Assembly: GCF_024166365.1 (NCBI RefSeq)
Contig: NC_064822.1
Span: 105,644,823 to 105,708,822 of the forward strand
DNA length: 64,000 nucleotides
Reading direction: 5' to 3'
Origin: Elephas maximus indicus
Taxonomy: Eukaryota > Chordata > Mammalia > Proboscidea > Elephantidae
The first letter of the stretch is position 1. Each line of letters begins with the position of its first letter. A program made the translations under genes and the position numbers. Positions 31,571-42,369 of the stretch are shown one piece after another. Under the pieces are notes generated by a model, which was not told where the DNA came from, searched no databases, and was given only the letters and a program-made list of their open reading frames with translations.

Positions 31571-34120
31571 CTTATTCATTTTTTAGGGGGTTGGGCTGGA
31601 AACAAAATGACCTGCAGCACAAAGAATAAACCAGAAGGTAGTTCTAGTGTACACTGTATTTCAGGATTAACTTACTTCCATTAATCAGGGATAAATACCC
31701 AGCATCTCTAACGTTATCTCTGAGAAGTGACAGTGATTACCAGGAACACCAGGCCTGCTCAAAACCCTGACACCATTTCTTTGCACCAGAAAGTCTAAAT
31801 CTCTGTCAAACTCTACCTTATAAGGGCCAAATTTTAAGTGCTACCACCACCACTGTAAAGACACTAAACTAAAAATGATACAACTATATCCTTCCTACTC
31901 AGTTTTTATTACCTTATTCATTAATTTGAGTATCTTATCTTACACTTTTGAAACCCAAATAAGCTTTTTACATAACCATGGTAACCTTCACCTATCTTAT
32001 TTATATAAGAGTAACCTCTAACTGTAGCCTTTAAAAACTGACTTTGGGGTCTAACATTTGTAGGTCATGAAAAACTACCCCAAAACCTTTCTAATCTTTT
32101 TTTTTTCCTTTAAATTAAGGAACTATCAGCTCTAATCCAAGTTTGTTTTACCTTCACCTATCTCCCAGACAGCTTAATTTGTTATTTATTCACTTGGTTT
32201 TTCTAAAGTTGATAATTAACTCATTGTGAAAGCAAACAAAAACCAGTAGAGTGGTTTTTTGTGTTTTTTTTTTTCAGTATTTTTTCATACATAGTAAGGA
32301 ATCTTTCAGTAAGTAGAAAAACAGATAATTATGTTAGTAACTTCAGATTTAAAGTAAAAGTAGAGAAAAGCACAGCTAACTGGAAAAAGAATGTAGAAAT
32401 TTATAGTTGGCTGAGACCATTACACAAAGCATAGGTTTACTCTGAACAGCCTGTTTCTCCTTTAACCTTTGTACCATTCTATAACATCAGATGCATCAAA
32501 TTATCAATGGCTGATACAGTTTAGGGGCTCAATAAACATCTGTTATATGAATGAAAAAAAAAAAAAGTGTTATCCTAGTACTCATTTGCCTCCTATCTCA
32601 ACGAAGGCCCATCTACAGAACTGAACATTGCCATAAATTGCACGCTCACTGGTCTTGCCAACTGCATGGTTAATTAAGGCAAAATGGCTAATGTGGTCAG
32701 TAAAGTGGTTGTACCCTTCTTTACAAGTTCAAAGCAGAAAAAATATATACACCTATTTTAAGAAGGTACTTCCATTGAAGGTATAACCTTCTTATACTAG
32801 TCCTTTGTCCTTAATAATTAATCAACTTTTCTCCAAATACAGGGCTTCTTAGTTTCACTTCTGGCCATTTCCAGGAAGGGCCTGGCTTCCATTCTTCTTA
32901 TCTGAAATTTTAGATGATGTATTTTTTTCAAGACTTGCTCAATCTGAAGAGCCAGTTCAGGTCAATTTAACAATCCCTTTAACCAGGGGAATTAAAACGG
33001 GCTTACTGAAAAGCGACTCTTCTCTACGCAAGTTAGCTAATCTTTCCTTTCTGTAAAAATCTGAGAAGCTAATACAGAATAATGTTTTAATCAAGGACAA
33101 GCATAGCTGAGGCTGGTCACATAAATAATTAACAAATCACACAGCAAAGAATGATAAAATTTTGCTACTTATCTAGACCTCTGTCATGCATCTTATTTCT
33201 AAAGAATCAGTTACAAACATTTTAATGCTAGTGTTTTAATTGAATTTTAATATTTATCTCCTAAAAAAACACATCAAATAATGGTACTGTAAACAAATTT
33301 ATCAAGAGGCATTTATTGGCATTTCAGTTGCCATGGGAAAGTTGATCAATTTTTTGGGGCATCAGTTCCTTCATCTCACAAACATATTAATTCACATGGC
33401 ATAGCTTTCAGGATTAAGTAACAGGAGAAAAGTAAAAATACTTTGAAAACTATAAAGTGCTATTAAAAAGTATGATTATTATTAACAAACTTGCAAGCCA
33501 GTTTCAAGGAAAAAAAATGGAATTGAAAAATAAGGTTACTCAATAAAGAGACATAGAAAGAAATTACATTGTCTGGTTCAACTGGATGGATGTTAACGAG
33601 AAGCTTCTTGCTTAAAGTTCTGGCTGAAAATCTTTCTCATCAGTACACTGTCCTAATACAGGGAGTGCAGGATAATGAAAACAATTTCATCTCTCCTGGA
33701 GGGGTCTAGATAGCTTTCCTATTTATTTTTCTCCTAAAGCAGAAGAGCAGAAGAAAAATTCTGGTTGCTTGAGGAGTCATCAGTTGGATTCTAGTTTTGT
33801 CACACTTGCTCTTAAAAGTATAAGAGTTGATAGACTGCTCAGTGTTGCCCGGCAGTAATAACCCTGAAGGTAGTGCTGACAGTGGTAGTAAAGTAGTGGC
33901 CTGGATCCTGGGGACACCTTGGAAAACCTGCACTCAGATGGAACTGAACCCTGGCCTGTCACAGTATACACACTTTTGTTCAGCTACCTTCAGAAGTCCT
34001 CAGAGACTGCTACCTCATTTGAACCCTGAGGAAACTACCCTAGCTGTGAAAACAAAACAAACAAAAAACTTTGGGTTGCAAACCAAGACTCACTAAAATG
34101 AGTTACCTATTTTCAAGTCT
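31571..34120. other. LIMA1: 2.5 kb intronic stretch nearly free of recognisable repeats
   Basis: The longest run in intron 1 with no AfroSINE or LTR. AT-rich, with a faint MIR near 33,340-33,475 (cagttccttcatctcacaaa) and an L2-like end near 32,520-32,560. I see no exon. Unusually repeat-poor intronic DNA can mark conserved regulatory sequence, but this cannot be judged without alignment. Confidence 0.5.
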
Positions 34121-34124
34121 TATG

Positions 34125-35660
34125 TATTCATTCAACAAATATTCACCGAGCTCTTCCCACGGGCCAGCAGTGCTCTATGTGCTAAGGATATGAAGCTAAT
34201 GTTAAAAGTGATACACAAGGTCTCTGCCCCCACAAAGCTTCCATTCTACTGGGGACGCAAAACGAAGACTGTGACAAGTGCTGTGAAGGAAATACAAAGA
34301 GGGATTGCGGTAGGAAAGGGGGGCAGCTACTTTAGATAGTGGTCAGGGAAGGACTTTTTGAGTGAATGACATTTTTGAGCTGAAACTTAAATGATGGGGA
34401 GGAGACAGGCAACCAGCCAGGTGAAGCGAAGAAGACATGGGGGAAAGAGTTTTCCAGGCAGAGGAAATAGCAAATGCAAAGGTCCTGAGGCAGAAATGAT
34501 ACAGCTAGGGAGGAAGTGAGGAGAAAAGTATGAGATGAAGATACAGAAATGAGCAGCAGCCATGTTATATAAGGTCTTACCAGCAATAGGAAAGGACTTT
34601 AATTTTATTCTAAGTGCAATGTGAAACCAAACATTGTTATACAATAGTGTGCTTGCAAGCTCAGATGTATTTCATATACTCTGAGAATTTAATTGCTTAT
34701 TATATGCATAATGGCTATGAAATAAAAAGGAAAGGCATGGTTCCTGTACTTGGAAGGCTTATAATCTTCCAAGGAAGCAATAATTCATAAATTGTGACAA
34801 CATTAAGACAAAAAAAATGAAGTAAAAAAAAAACGCTAAGACTGGGGAGGGAGCCACTGCTTCGAATAGAAGTTAGAAAAGACTTTATTTAAAAAAAGGT
34901 AGCATTTGATTTGGGCTCTTCAGGACAAGGGCTGCAAGGGGAGCTGGGTGGGGGAGGAGTATGGGCTGTGGGAACTGCATGAGCAAAGGCACAGAGGCAG
35001 GAAAGGACAGGGTGGGTCCAGGAAACAGTGAATCATTGTATGGCTGCAGTGCCAGGAGGTGGGTGGTGTCGTGGGAGATAAGCTTGGAAAAATAAGCTGT
35101 TAGAATGTGGGGGTCTTGAACGGCATGCAGAAAAATTTGGACCTAATTTACTTGAGCATCGGTTCCTCTTACGTGTATATGTAAATCTCTTGAGGCGCTT
35201 GTGTTAAAACTGCAGATTCCAAGGATTCTGCCCTCTCTCAGATCTGTAGGTCTAGGTGGGACCTGGGAATCTTTTTAAGGAACACCCCAGGTGATTCTGA
35301 TGCAGGCAGTTGAGGGAATCAGGCTTGGAAAATTGGTGCTCTGTTTTTTTTACAATTCTGGACTGAAAGGGAAAAACGAAGGTCAACTCTAAAGATTACT
35401 TGAGGACTCTGACAAATAAGGAGGATCTAAATTTGAAGACTGATTAAAGAGCCATTATCAACGCTGGTTGGGGTAAAATCAACTAAACTTGGTGACTGAT
35501 TAGATACAGGAGGAGAGACGGATTTAAGAGTTAAAGACAACTTCAAGTTTTCTCATAGAGAAACTAGGTAGACAAAGGTGCGTGGTGCACTGGGACGATC
35601 CACATGGTCTAACAGGGAGTTGGAAATAAGGATCTGGAGCTCAGAAGAGATGCAAAGGCA
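34125..35660 (+). repeat. L2 LINE, long sense copy in pieces
   Basis: attcattcaacaaatattca, ttccattctactggggacg, ggtcagggaaggactttttg, gagttttccaggcagaggaa, caaaggtcctgaggcagaaa, then later pieces actgcatgagcaaaggcac and ggagttggaaataaggatct. Roughly 1.5 kb in total, with other old repeats inside. No intact frame. Confidence 0.75.
35150..35340. mobile_element. MER5A-like hAT element within the L2
   Basis: Begins cttgagcatcggttcctctt. Then ttaaaactgcagattccaag, ggtctaggtgggacctggg, ccaggtgattctgatgcagg. Typical MER5A word order. Confidence 0.6.
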
Positions 35661-35664
35661 CTAA

Positions 35665-35842
35665 ACATACTGGCTTGGTACCCCAAAGTAAATTCAAGTC
35701 AAGTTAAAAAGCTAAATATAAAGAGTAAAACCATAAAAAAGGAAATGAAAGTAAATATATAAGCCATATCTAGATAGCAAAGGTCTTCTGAACATAAAAA
35801 TAACCAAAAAAATCCCAAAGAAAAACATCTATAGATTAAGTA
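35665..35842 (+). mobile_element. L1 ORF2-end fragment, left of Tigger1
   Basis: gtaaaaccataaaaaaggaa, tagcaaaggtcttctgaac, ataaaaataaccaaaaaaat resemble the end of L1 ORF2. The L1 continues at 38,375 on the other side of Tigger1. Confidence 0.6.
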
Positions 35843-36059
35843 CAGCCATATCTCAGAGATATTGCAGGACTGGTTCCAGGCCACTGCAATAATATCGCAA
35901 TAAAACGAGTCACATAAATTTTTTGGTTTCCCAGTGCATATAAAAGTTATGTTTACACTATACTGTAGTTTATTAAGTGTGCAATAGCATTATGGCCACA
36001 AAAAAAATGTACATACCTTAATTAAAAAATACTTCATTGCTAAAAAATGTTAACCATTC

Positions 36060-37975
36060 TTCGAGCTTTCAGCAAGTCATAATCTTTTTGCTGGTGGAGG
36101 GTCTTGCCTTGATGCTGATGGCTGCTGACTGATCAGGGTGGTCATTGCTAAAGGCTGGGGTGGCTGCAGCAATTTCTTAAAAAAAGCAACAATGACGTTT
36201 ACCACATTGACTGACTCTTCCTTTCAGGAAAAATTTCTCTTTAGCATGCGATGCTGTTTGATAGCATTTTACCCACTTCTTTCAAAATTGAAGTCGATCC
36301 TCTCAAATCCTGCTGCTGTTTTATCAACTAAGTTTATGTAATATTCTAAATTATTTGTTGTCATTTCAAAATGTTCACAGCATTTTCATGAGTAGATTCC
36401 ATCTCAAATCACTTTCTTTGCTCATCTATAAGAAGCAACTCCTCATCTGTTAAAGTTTTATCATGAGGTTGTAGTAATTTAGTCACATCTTCAGGCCCCA
36501 CTTCTAGATCTCTAGCTATTTCCACCAAATCTACAGTTACTTCCTTCACTGAAGTCTTGAACCCCTCAAAGTCATCCAAGAGGGTTGGAATCAACTTCTT
36601 CCAAACTCCTGTTAATGTTGATATTTTGACCTCCTCCAATGAATCACGAAAGTTCTTAATGGCATCTAATATGGTGAATCCCTTCCAGAAGGTTTTCAAT
36701 ATACTTTGCCCAGATTCATAAGAGGAATCATTATCTACGGCAGCTACAGACTTACCAAATGTATTTCTTAAATAATAAGACTTGAAAGTTGAAATTACTC
36801 CTTGATCCGTGGGCTGCAGAAGGGATGTTGTGTTAGCAGGCAGGAAAACAACATTAATTTCCTTGTACATCTCCATTAGGGCTCTGGGGTGACCAAGTGC
36901 ATTGTCAATGAACAGTAATATTTTGAAACGAATCTTTTTTCTGAGCAGTAGGGCTCAACCGTGAGCTTAAAATATTCAGAAAACCATGTTGTAAACAGAT
37001 GTGCTGTCACCCAGGCTTTGTTGTTTCATTTATAGAGCACAGGCAGAGTAGGTTTAGCATCATTCTTAAGGGTCCTAGGATTTTCAGAACGGTAAATGAG
37101 CATTGGCTTCAACTTAAAGTCACCAGCTGTACTAGCCCCTCACAAGGGAGTCAGCCTGTCCTTTGAAGCTTTGAAGCCAGGCACTGACTTCTCCTCTCTA
37201 GCTATGGAAGTCCTACATGGCATCATCTTCCAATATAAGGCTGTTTTGTCCACACTGAAAATCTGTCGTTTAGTGTAGCCGCCTTCACCAATTATCTCAG
37301 CTGGATCTTCTGGAGAACTTACTGCAGCTTCTACGTTAGCACTTGCTACTTCACCTTGCACCTTCATGTTATGGAGGTGGCTTCTTTTTTTTAGGAGCCC
37401 TGGTGTTGCAGTGGTTAAGAGCTCAGTTGCTAAGCAAAAGGTCAGCAGTTCAAATTCAAATCCACCCGCAGCTCCTTGGAAACTCTATGAGGCAGTTCTA
37501 CTCTGTCTTACAGTGTCATTATGAGTTGGAGTCGACTCAACAGCAGTGGGTTGGTTTCTTTCCTTAAACCTCATGAACCAACTTCTCCTAGCTTCAAACT
37601 TTTCTTCTGCAGCTTTCTCACCTCTCTCAGCCTTCACAGAATTGAAAAGATTTAGGGCCTGCTCTGAATTAGGCTTTGGCTTAAGGAAATGTTGTGGCTG
37701 GTTTGATTTTCTATGCAGACCACCAAAACTTTTTCCATGTCTGCAATAAGGCTGTTTCACTTTCTTATCATTCATGTGTTCACTGGAGTAGCACTTTTTA
37801 TTTTCTTCAAGAACTTTTCCTTTGCATTCACGACTTGGCTAACTGGGGCAAAAAGCCTAGTTTTCGGCTTATCTCGGCTTTCAACATGCCTTCGTCACTA
37901 AGCTTAATCATTTCTAGCTTTAATTTAAAGTGAGAGACCTGAGACTGCTCCTTTCTGTTGAACACTTAGAGCCAT
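36060..37975 (-). pseudogene. Tigger1 transposase pseudogene (pogo/TIGD family)
   Basis: The original frame starts at an ATG at 37,975 (MALSVQQK..). Translation pieces recognisable as the Tigger/TIGD transposase follow: an N-terminal helix-turn-helix region (about 37,560-37,960), the centre (37,140-37,367, with [11 protein letters not shown] preceding the catalytic DDE region), and a long C-terminal block at 36,409-36,876 containing [20 protein letters not shown]. That block covers the end of the DDE/DDD catalytic core and is intact for 155 codons. Frameshifts and stops separate the blocks, and a SINE at 37,391-37,555 splits the coding region, so no functional enzyme can be made. In active relatives the protein binds the terminal repeats and cuts the element out at TA. 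Human TIGD1 derives from this family. Confidence 0.9.
37391..37555 (+). mobile_element. AfroSINE-type SINE inside the Tigger1 transposase
   Basis: aggagccctggtgttgcagt, gctcagttgctaagcaaaag, gagtcgactcaacagcagtg. The Tigger text ggcttcttt on the left resumes as tttctttccttaaacctcat on the right. About 6 extra bases (aaattc) are duplicated in the tRNA-like arm. Confidence 0.92.
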
Positions 37976-38374
37976 TGTAGGGCTATTAATTGGCCTAATT
38001 TCAATATTGTTGTGTCTCAGGGAATAGGGAGGCATGAGGAAAAGGAGAGAGACAGGAACAGCCAGTTGGTGGGGCAGTCAGAATACACAAAACACTTATC
38101 CTTTAAGTTTACTGTCTTACATGGGCGTGGTCTGTGGTGCCCCCAAACAATTACAATAGTGACATCAAAGATCACAGATCACCATAATAGATATAACATA
38201 ATGAAAAAGTCTGAAATATTGCAAGAACTACCAAAATGTGACACAGAGACATGAGGCAAGCACATGCTGTTGGAAAAATGGTGCCAACAGACTTGCTAGA
38301 CACAGGGTTGCCACAAACCTTCCATTTGTAAACAACGCAACGTCTGTGAAGCACAACAAAACAAGGTATAGCTG

Positions 38375-38520
38375 TAATAATATACCATATCCAAAATTAA
38401 AAGGCAAACAACTGGTTAAATATTTGACCATAGGACCAAGAGTTAATATCCTTACAAATGAAGAGCTCATACAAATTACAAAGGAAAACATAAGAATAGT
38501 TCCTGTCTTAAATAGTGGAA
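38375..38520 (+). mobile_element. L1 fragment, right of Tigger1
   Basis: aaattaaaaggcaaacaact, ggttaaatatttgaccatag, aagagctcatacaaattaca. Old L1 ORF2 end, in line with 35,665-35,842. Confidence 0.6.
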
Positions 38521-38761
38521 GCTGTTAAGTAACTTAGCTTGGTAACTGAAATCTCTTGTCATAAAAGGAGATCTACTTCACATTGTTCAGAGACGATGGG
38601 GGCAATGTCGCACTGCCCAGCAGGGCTCTTATGACTGACCTTACCAGGTTCCCAAGTATCTGTGTTCAGGTGTGCCTAAAAAATATCAATCTTTGTGACT
38701 TCTACTGCCATGAGAGGGAAAGGGCACAAACACATGAAATTGCTCCCAAGTTCCATTAAGT
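38521..38761. other. No feature recognised
   Basis: Unique sequence between an L1 piece and a SINE. Confidence 0.4.
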
Positions 38762-38971
38762 TTGCTATCACCAGTTTCGTCCAGTCAATTTTGACTCAGG
38801 GTGACCCCATATGTGTTACAGAGCAGAACCATACTCCACAGGGTCTTTATGGCTGTGACTTTTTGTAAGTAGACTGCCAGGACTTTCTTCCAAGGTGCCT
38901 CTGGGTGGGTTTGAACAGCCAACCTTTTGGTTAGCAGCTGAGCACTTAACTGTTTATACCTGCAAGGGACC
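38762..38971 (-). mobile_element. AfroSINE-type SINE, long-middle subfamily
   Basis: cgtccagtcaattttgactc, actccacagggtctttatgg, ttgtaagtagactgccagga, head gagcacttaactgtttatac. Confidence 0.85.
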
Positions 38972-38989
38972 CTAAGCCTTGCTACCCCA

Positions 38990-39450
38990 GTAGAAACTGC
39001 CTTTACTGCATCCAGTCTTACCTTGAGATCCAGATAGCTAAAATGGGTAAAGGGTTGGGAACAGAACAGAAAGTAATTCCAGAATATCTAGAGAGCAGTG
39101 GCTCAAAAAGTCATCCTTTCTGCACAGAGGTTGTATGGACTTTGGGATCAAGAGTCCAGTCCTCTCATTTTTCAGATAAGACTCAGAGAGGATAAATTAA
39201 TGGCCTGTCAGGCAGGATTCCCTGAGTGGCTGGTGATAACACCAAGCTGGAATCCTTTCCATTTTGTAGTGTTGCTTCATTGATCATGAGTTCTGGCCCC
39301 TCATAAAAATGGGCATTTAAACACCACAATTTCAACTTTCGTACACTTCATACTTTTATCACTTCCTAATTCAATTTTGCCTAATAAAAACTGTATTTCT
39401 CCAAAAATGCTCTGAACAAACAAAAAAACAACATAATTAAAACATTACCA
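38990..39450. other. Unassigned DNA with a MIR-like core
   Basis: tcagataagactcagagagg and attaatggcctgtcaggcag near 39,170-39,215 look like antisense MIR. The rest is unique. Confidence 0.4.
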
Positions 39451-39454
39451 TCCA

Positions 39455-40200
39455 GATAAAAATGGAAAAGGGATTAATCAAAAGACAATTTACAAAAGAA
39501 GAAATAGAGATGGAAATAATTGTGTGAAAAAATCTTCTCTCTCACTAGTAATTAAAGAAATACAAATTAAATAATTTTTGTTTATCAAATAAGTAAAGAT
39601 TAAAAAAAATTATACTCAATGTTACCAAGAATGCATTAAAATGGGCACTTACAATCACTGCAGGTGAGAAGGTTAATTATGAATTTTATGAAAAGCAACT
39701 CGGTAACAGGCTTAGTATTTTTAAATTTTCATGTCCTTTGAGCAGGTAATTCCGGGAATCTAACCTAAGGAAATAATGAGTGATCTGGACAAAAACATAT
39801 GCTAAATTTGCTCTCAACTTTTCTCTTATTAATAATGTTGTAATACTCTAAACACCCAACCCGTTGCCGTCGTGTTGATTCTGACTCGCAGCGACCCTAC
39901 AGGACAGAGTAGAACTGCCCTGTAGGATTTCCAAGGAGCCGCTGGTGGATTCAAACTTAACCACTGCACCACCAGGATTCCTAAGCACTCAAGTGCATAG
40001 TTAAATTATGCAACATCGATATGATAAAATTTAAACATCCATTAAATTTTTTTTTAACTGTGATATGACATGAAGTGAAAAAAGCAAGTACAAAACTGTA
40101 CCTGCTATAACAGTTTGAGCGTGATTACCTGTGTGTTTTTGTGAGGATATATGTGAGTGTGTGTGTGGATGTATATCAAGAAACAAAAAAGGGAGGAAGT
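39455..40200 (+). mobile_element. Old L1 ORF2-end/3' region, split by a SINE
   Basis: agacaatttacaaaagaaga, ctcactagtaattaaagaaa, tgagcaggtaattccgggaa, ataatgagtgatctggacaa. After the SINE: atgataaaatttaaacatcc. No frame remains. Confidence 0.65.
39853..39982 (-). mobile_element. AfroSINE-type SINE with internal deletion
   Basis: Reverse unit acccgttgccgtcgtgttga ... gctggtggattcaaac, joined directly to ttaaccactgcaccaccagg. About 30 bases of the tRNA-like arm are missing. Confidence 0.9.
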
Positions 40201-40344
40201 GGCTAAATTAGAAGATAGAGAACCAAGTAGAGTCATATGAAGGAAGCCAAATGAAACGAAGAACTAGAAAAGTTGTTCACCGGGTCAAATGTTGCCAAGT
40301 GGTAAGGAAGAGGACAGTGATGGGGACATTAAGAGGTACCACGA

Positions 40345-40539
40345 CCACCATTTGCTGTTGAGTCAGTTCTGACTCGTAGCAACCCTACGTGTGTCAAAGT
40401 ACAACTGTGCTCCATAGGGTTTTCAATAGCTGATTTTCCACTGGCAGATCGCCAGGCCTTTTTTCCCAAGGTGCCTCTCGGTGGACTCAGACCTTGGCTT
40501 AGCAGCCATGCCTGTTAATCCTTTGCACCACCCAGGCAG
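40345..40539 (-). mobile_element. AfroSINE-type SINE, long-middle subfamily
   Basis: catttgctgttgagtcagtt, ctccatagggttttcaatag, ggcagatcgccaggcctttt, head cctttgcaccacccaggcag. Confidence 0.87.
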
Positions 40540-40904
40540 CAAGTAGGAAATCACTGGATACTGTTTGTAGACAGACAGGTTTCTTCTACCATTGGACGTG
40601 GAAGCCAAATCTGAGAGTAAATGCTATCTGCTCAGTAGAAGTGATTATGAGAAAAAGAAGTCCACAGCATTAGCTTAAATTTCAGTTTTAGGAAAAAAAA
40701 AAAAAAGGATCCTGGAAATCTAAAACCAAGTAGAAGCATATCAGGATTACTAATCTATAGGTAATTAAACAAAAATTGGAATACTTGGGCATGCAGGACA
40801 AAGCACGTTTGAGAGAAAGTAAAGTTTTCCATACTGTAAGCTCTATTATAGAAAAAACAAGGGAAAGATAGCTCTATACTTGTTATCAGAAGTACAGTTA
40901 TGTG
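40540..40904. other. No feature recognised
   Basis: Unique intronic DNA with an A run at 40,694-40,707. Confidence 0.4.
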
Positions 40905-40906
40905 TC

Positions 40907-41592
40907 ACTTAATGTCTACAATATGTTCTGTGGAACCGGACTTTATGTGGTTTGGACGTTGAGGGAACACCATATTACATACTTAGCAAAGCTTTAGGGT
41001 CCCTGTGAGTCGGAAGTGACCCGATAGCAATGGGTTTTTTTTTTTTTTTTTAATATAGGCTACTATGCTATCAATAACACTGGTTTTGCTGCATTTGTGA
41101 GCCATGATGCACTTCACAGTAGTATTTTTGAAAGAAAATTAAACAGAGAGATAACACTACAACACTAGAAAAGACATCCAATACACGAGATTTAATGCTG
41201 CTGCCTACGAGTTGAACCACACACTATTATATAGTAAGCTTTTTAATTTGTAAGCTGGGAAAATTCACACTAAAATAATGATACGAAGTATGGTACAGTA
41301 CATAAATAATCCAGTAACACAGGCATTTATTATGACTATCAAGACATATGCATTATAGGTTGTATATGTACTGTACCATTATACACCCGGCAGCAATCGC
41401 TTTGTATACAAGAGCACAAGATGTACGTGTGGTGTGCATGAAGCTGTTGCGTTTGCGACATCCAGTTACGTCCTCTATGTCCCGCTCTCCAACTGAGATT
41501 TCTGAACTCTGTTATAACCTTATGGGACCATGGACATATACACGGTCTGACACTGCCCAAGAGGACATTATGTGGTGCATGACTCTACAACT
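40907..41592. mobile_element. Internally deleted pogo/Tigger-like DNA transposon
   Basis: The left end agttatgtgtcacttaatg is an inverted partner of the right end acattatgtggtgcatgact. Interior words aaataatgatacgaagtatg, acaggcatttattatgacta and accttatgggaccatgga match a placental DNA transposon I remember but cannot name with certainty. A SINE tail remnant sits at 40,991-41,052. Confidence 0.65.
40991..41052 (+). mobile_element. SINE tail fragment with T run
   Basis: tagggtccctgtgagtcgga, agtgacccgatagcaatggg, then 15 T. 5'-truncated forward SINE within the DNA transposon. Confidence 0.75.
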
Positions 41593-41932
41593 TTTTTTCT
41601 TACAGTTGCATCTCTTTTTTTTAAAGATGAAAGTTCTTAATTTCAGATTTTAACATGTTATAGGAACATTACTGAGAAAAATTATTTAAAAGGAAATCAA
41701 AAAAATGTAAAATTTCATGGTTTCCATATGTTAACAACTCATGTGGGGACATGTGAAATCTCTGGAAATGTTCTCCAGTGTAAAAAAAATCATTTGACAG
41801 GCTGATTAATGAAGTGCTTGTTGGGTAAATTCTTGTGCTTTTTATGAAAAGATGTCTGCATTAGTACAATAATTTAACTGAGTCTCAAGGACTTTGTATC
41901 CAGCCACAGAACAAACATATCACTAAGGTCCA
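41593..41932. other. No feature recognised
   Basis: AT-rich intronic DNA. Confidence 0.4.
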
Positions 41933-42133
41933 GCATAAGGGTTGAGCACTGGACTGCTGCACAAAAACATGGCAGTTCAAACCCATCCTGCAGCTCTGCA
42001 GAAGAAAGACCTGGCGATCTGCTTCCATAAAGATTACAACCTAGAAAACTCTGTGGGGCAGTTCTACTCTGTCACATGGGGTCATTATGAGTCGGAATCT
42101 ACTGCTTGGAATCTACCTAAAAACAACAATAAC
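41933..42133 (+). mobile_element. AfroSINE-type SINE, long-middle subfamily
   Basis: gttgagcactggactgctgc, gcgatctgcttccataaaga, ggggtcattatgagtcggaa, tail aaacaacaataac. Confidence 0.83.
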
Positions 42134-42190
42134 ATGGTCCTACCAAGAGTACGATTTACCATAAAATCTCAATTCCACAATCATGAAGTA

Positions 42191-42357
42191 AACCAAAATC
42201 AAACCCATCGCCGCCAAGTTGATTTCGACTCATAGCAACCCTGTAGGACAGGGTAGAACTGCCCCCATAGAGTTTCCAAGGAGTGCCTAGTGGATATGAA
42301 CTGCCACCCTTTTGGTTAGCAGCTGTAGCACTTAACCACTATGTCACCAGGGTTTCT
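42191..42357 (-). mobile_element. AfroSINE-type SINE with 12-bp target duplication
   Basis: aatcatgaagta (42,179-42,190) and aatcatcaagta (42,358-42,369), one mismatch. Reverse full unit with head aaccactatgtcaccagggt. Confidence 0.92.
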
Positions 42358-42369
42358 AATCATCAAGTA

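Larger units (their letters stand above)
35843..38374 (-). mobile_element. Tigger1 DNA transposon, near full length
   Basis: The left terminal repeat cagccatatctcagagatat and right end acaaaacaaggtatagctg are inverted copies, flanked by TA (35,841-35,842; 38,375-38,376). Length without the SINE insertion is about 2.36 kb, close to the roughly 2.4 kb consensus I recall. It carries a decayed pogo/Tigger transposase on the minus strand and is inserted in an L1. Tigger1 was active in early placental ancestors, so this should be shared with other placentals at the same LIMA1 position. Confidence 0.92.

Noticed and set aside
36409..36876. 155-codon minus-strand frame as a host TIGD gene
   Set aside because: It is collinear with a Tigger1 element with terminal repeats and TA flanks. 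The upstream transposase is frameshifted and SINE-interrupted, so it is a dead transposon and not a domesticated gene.
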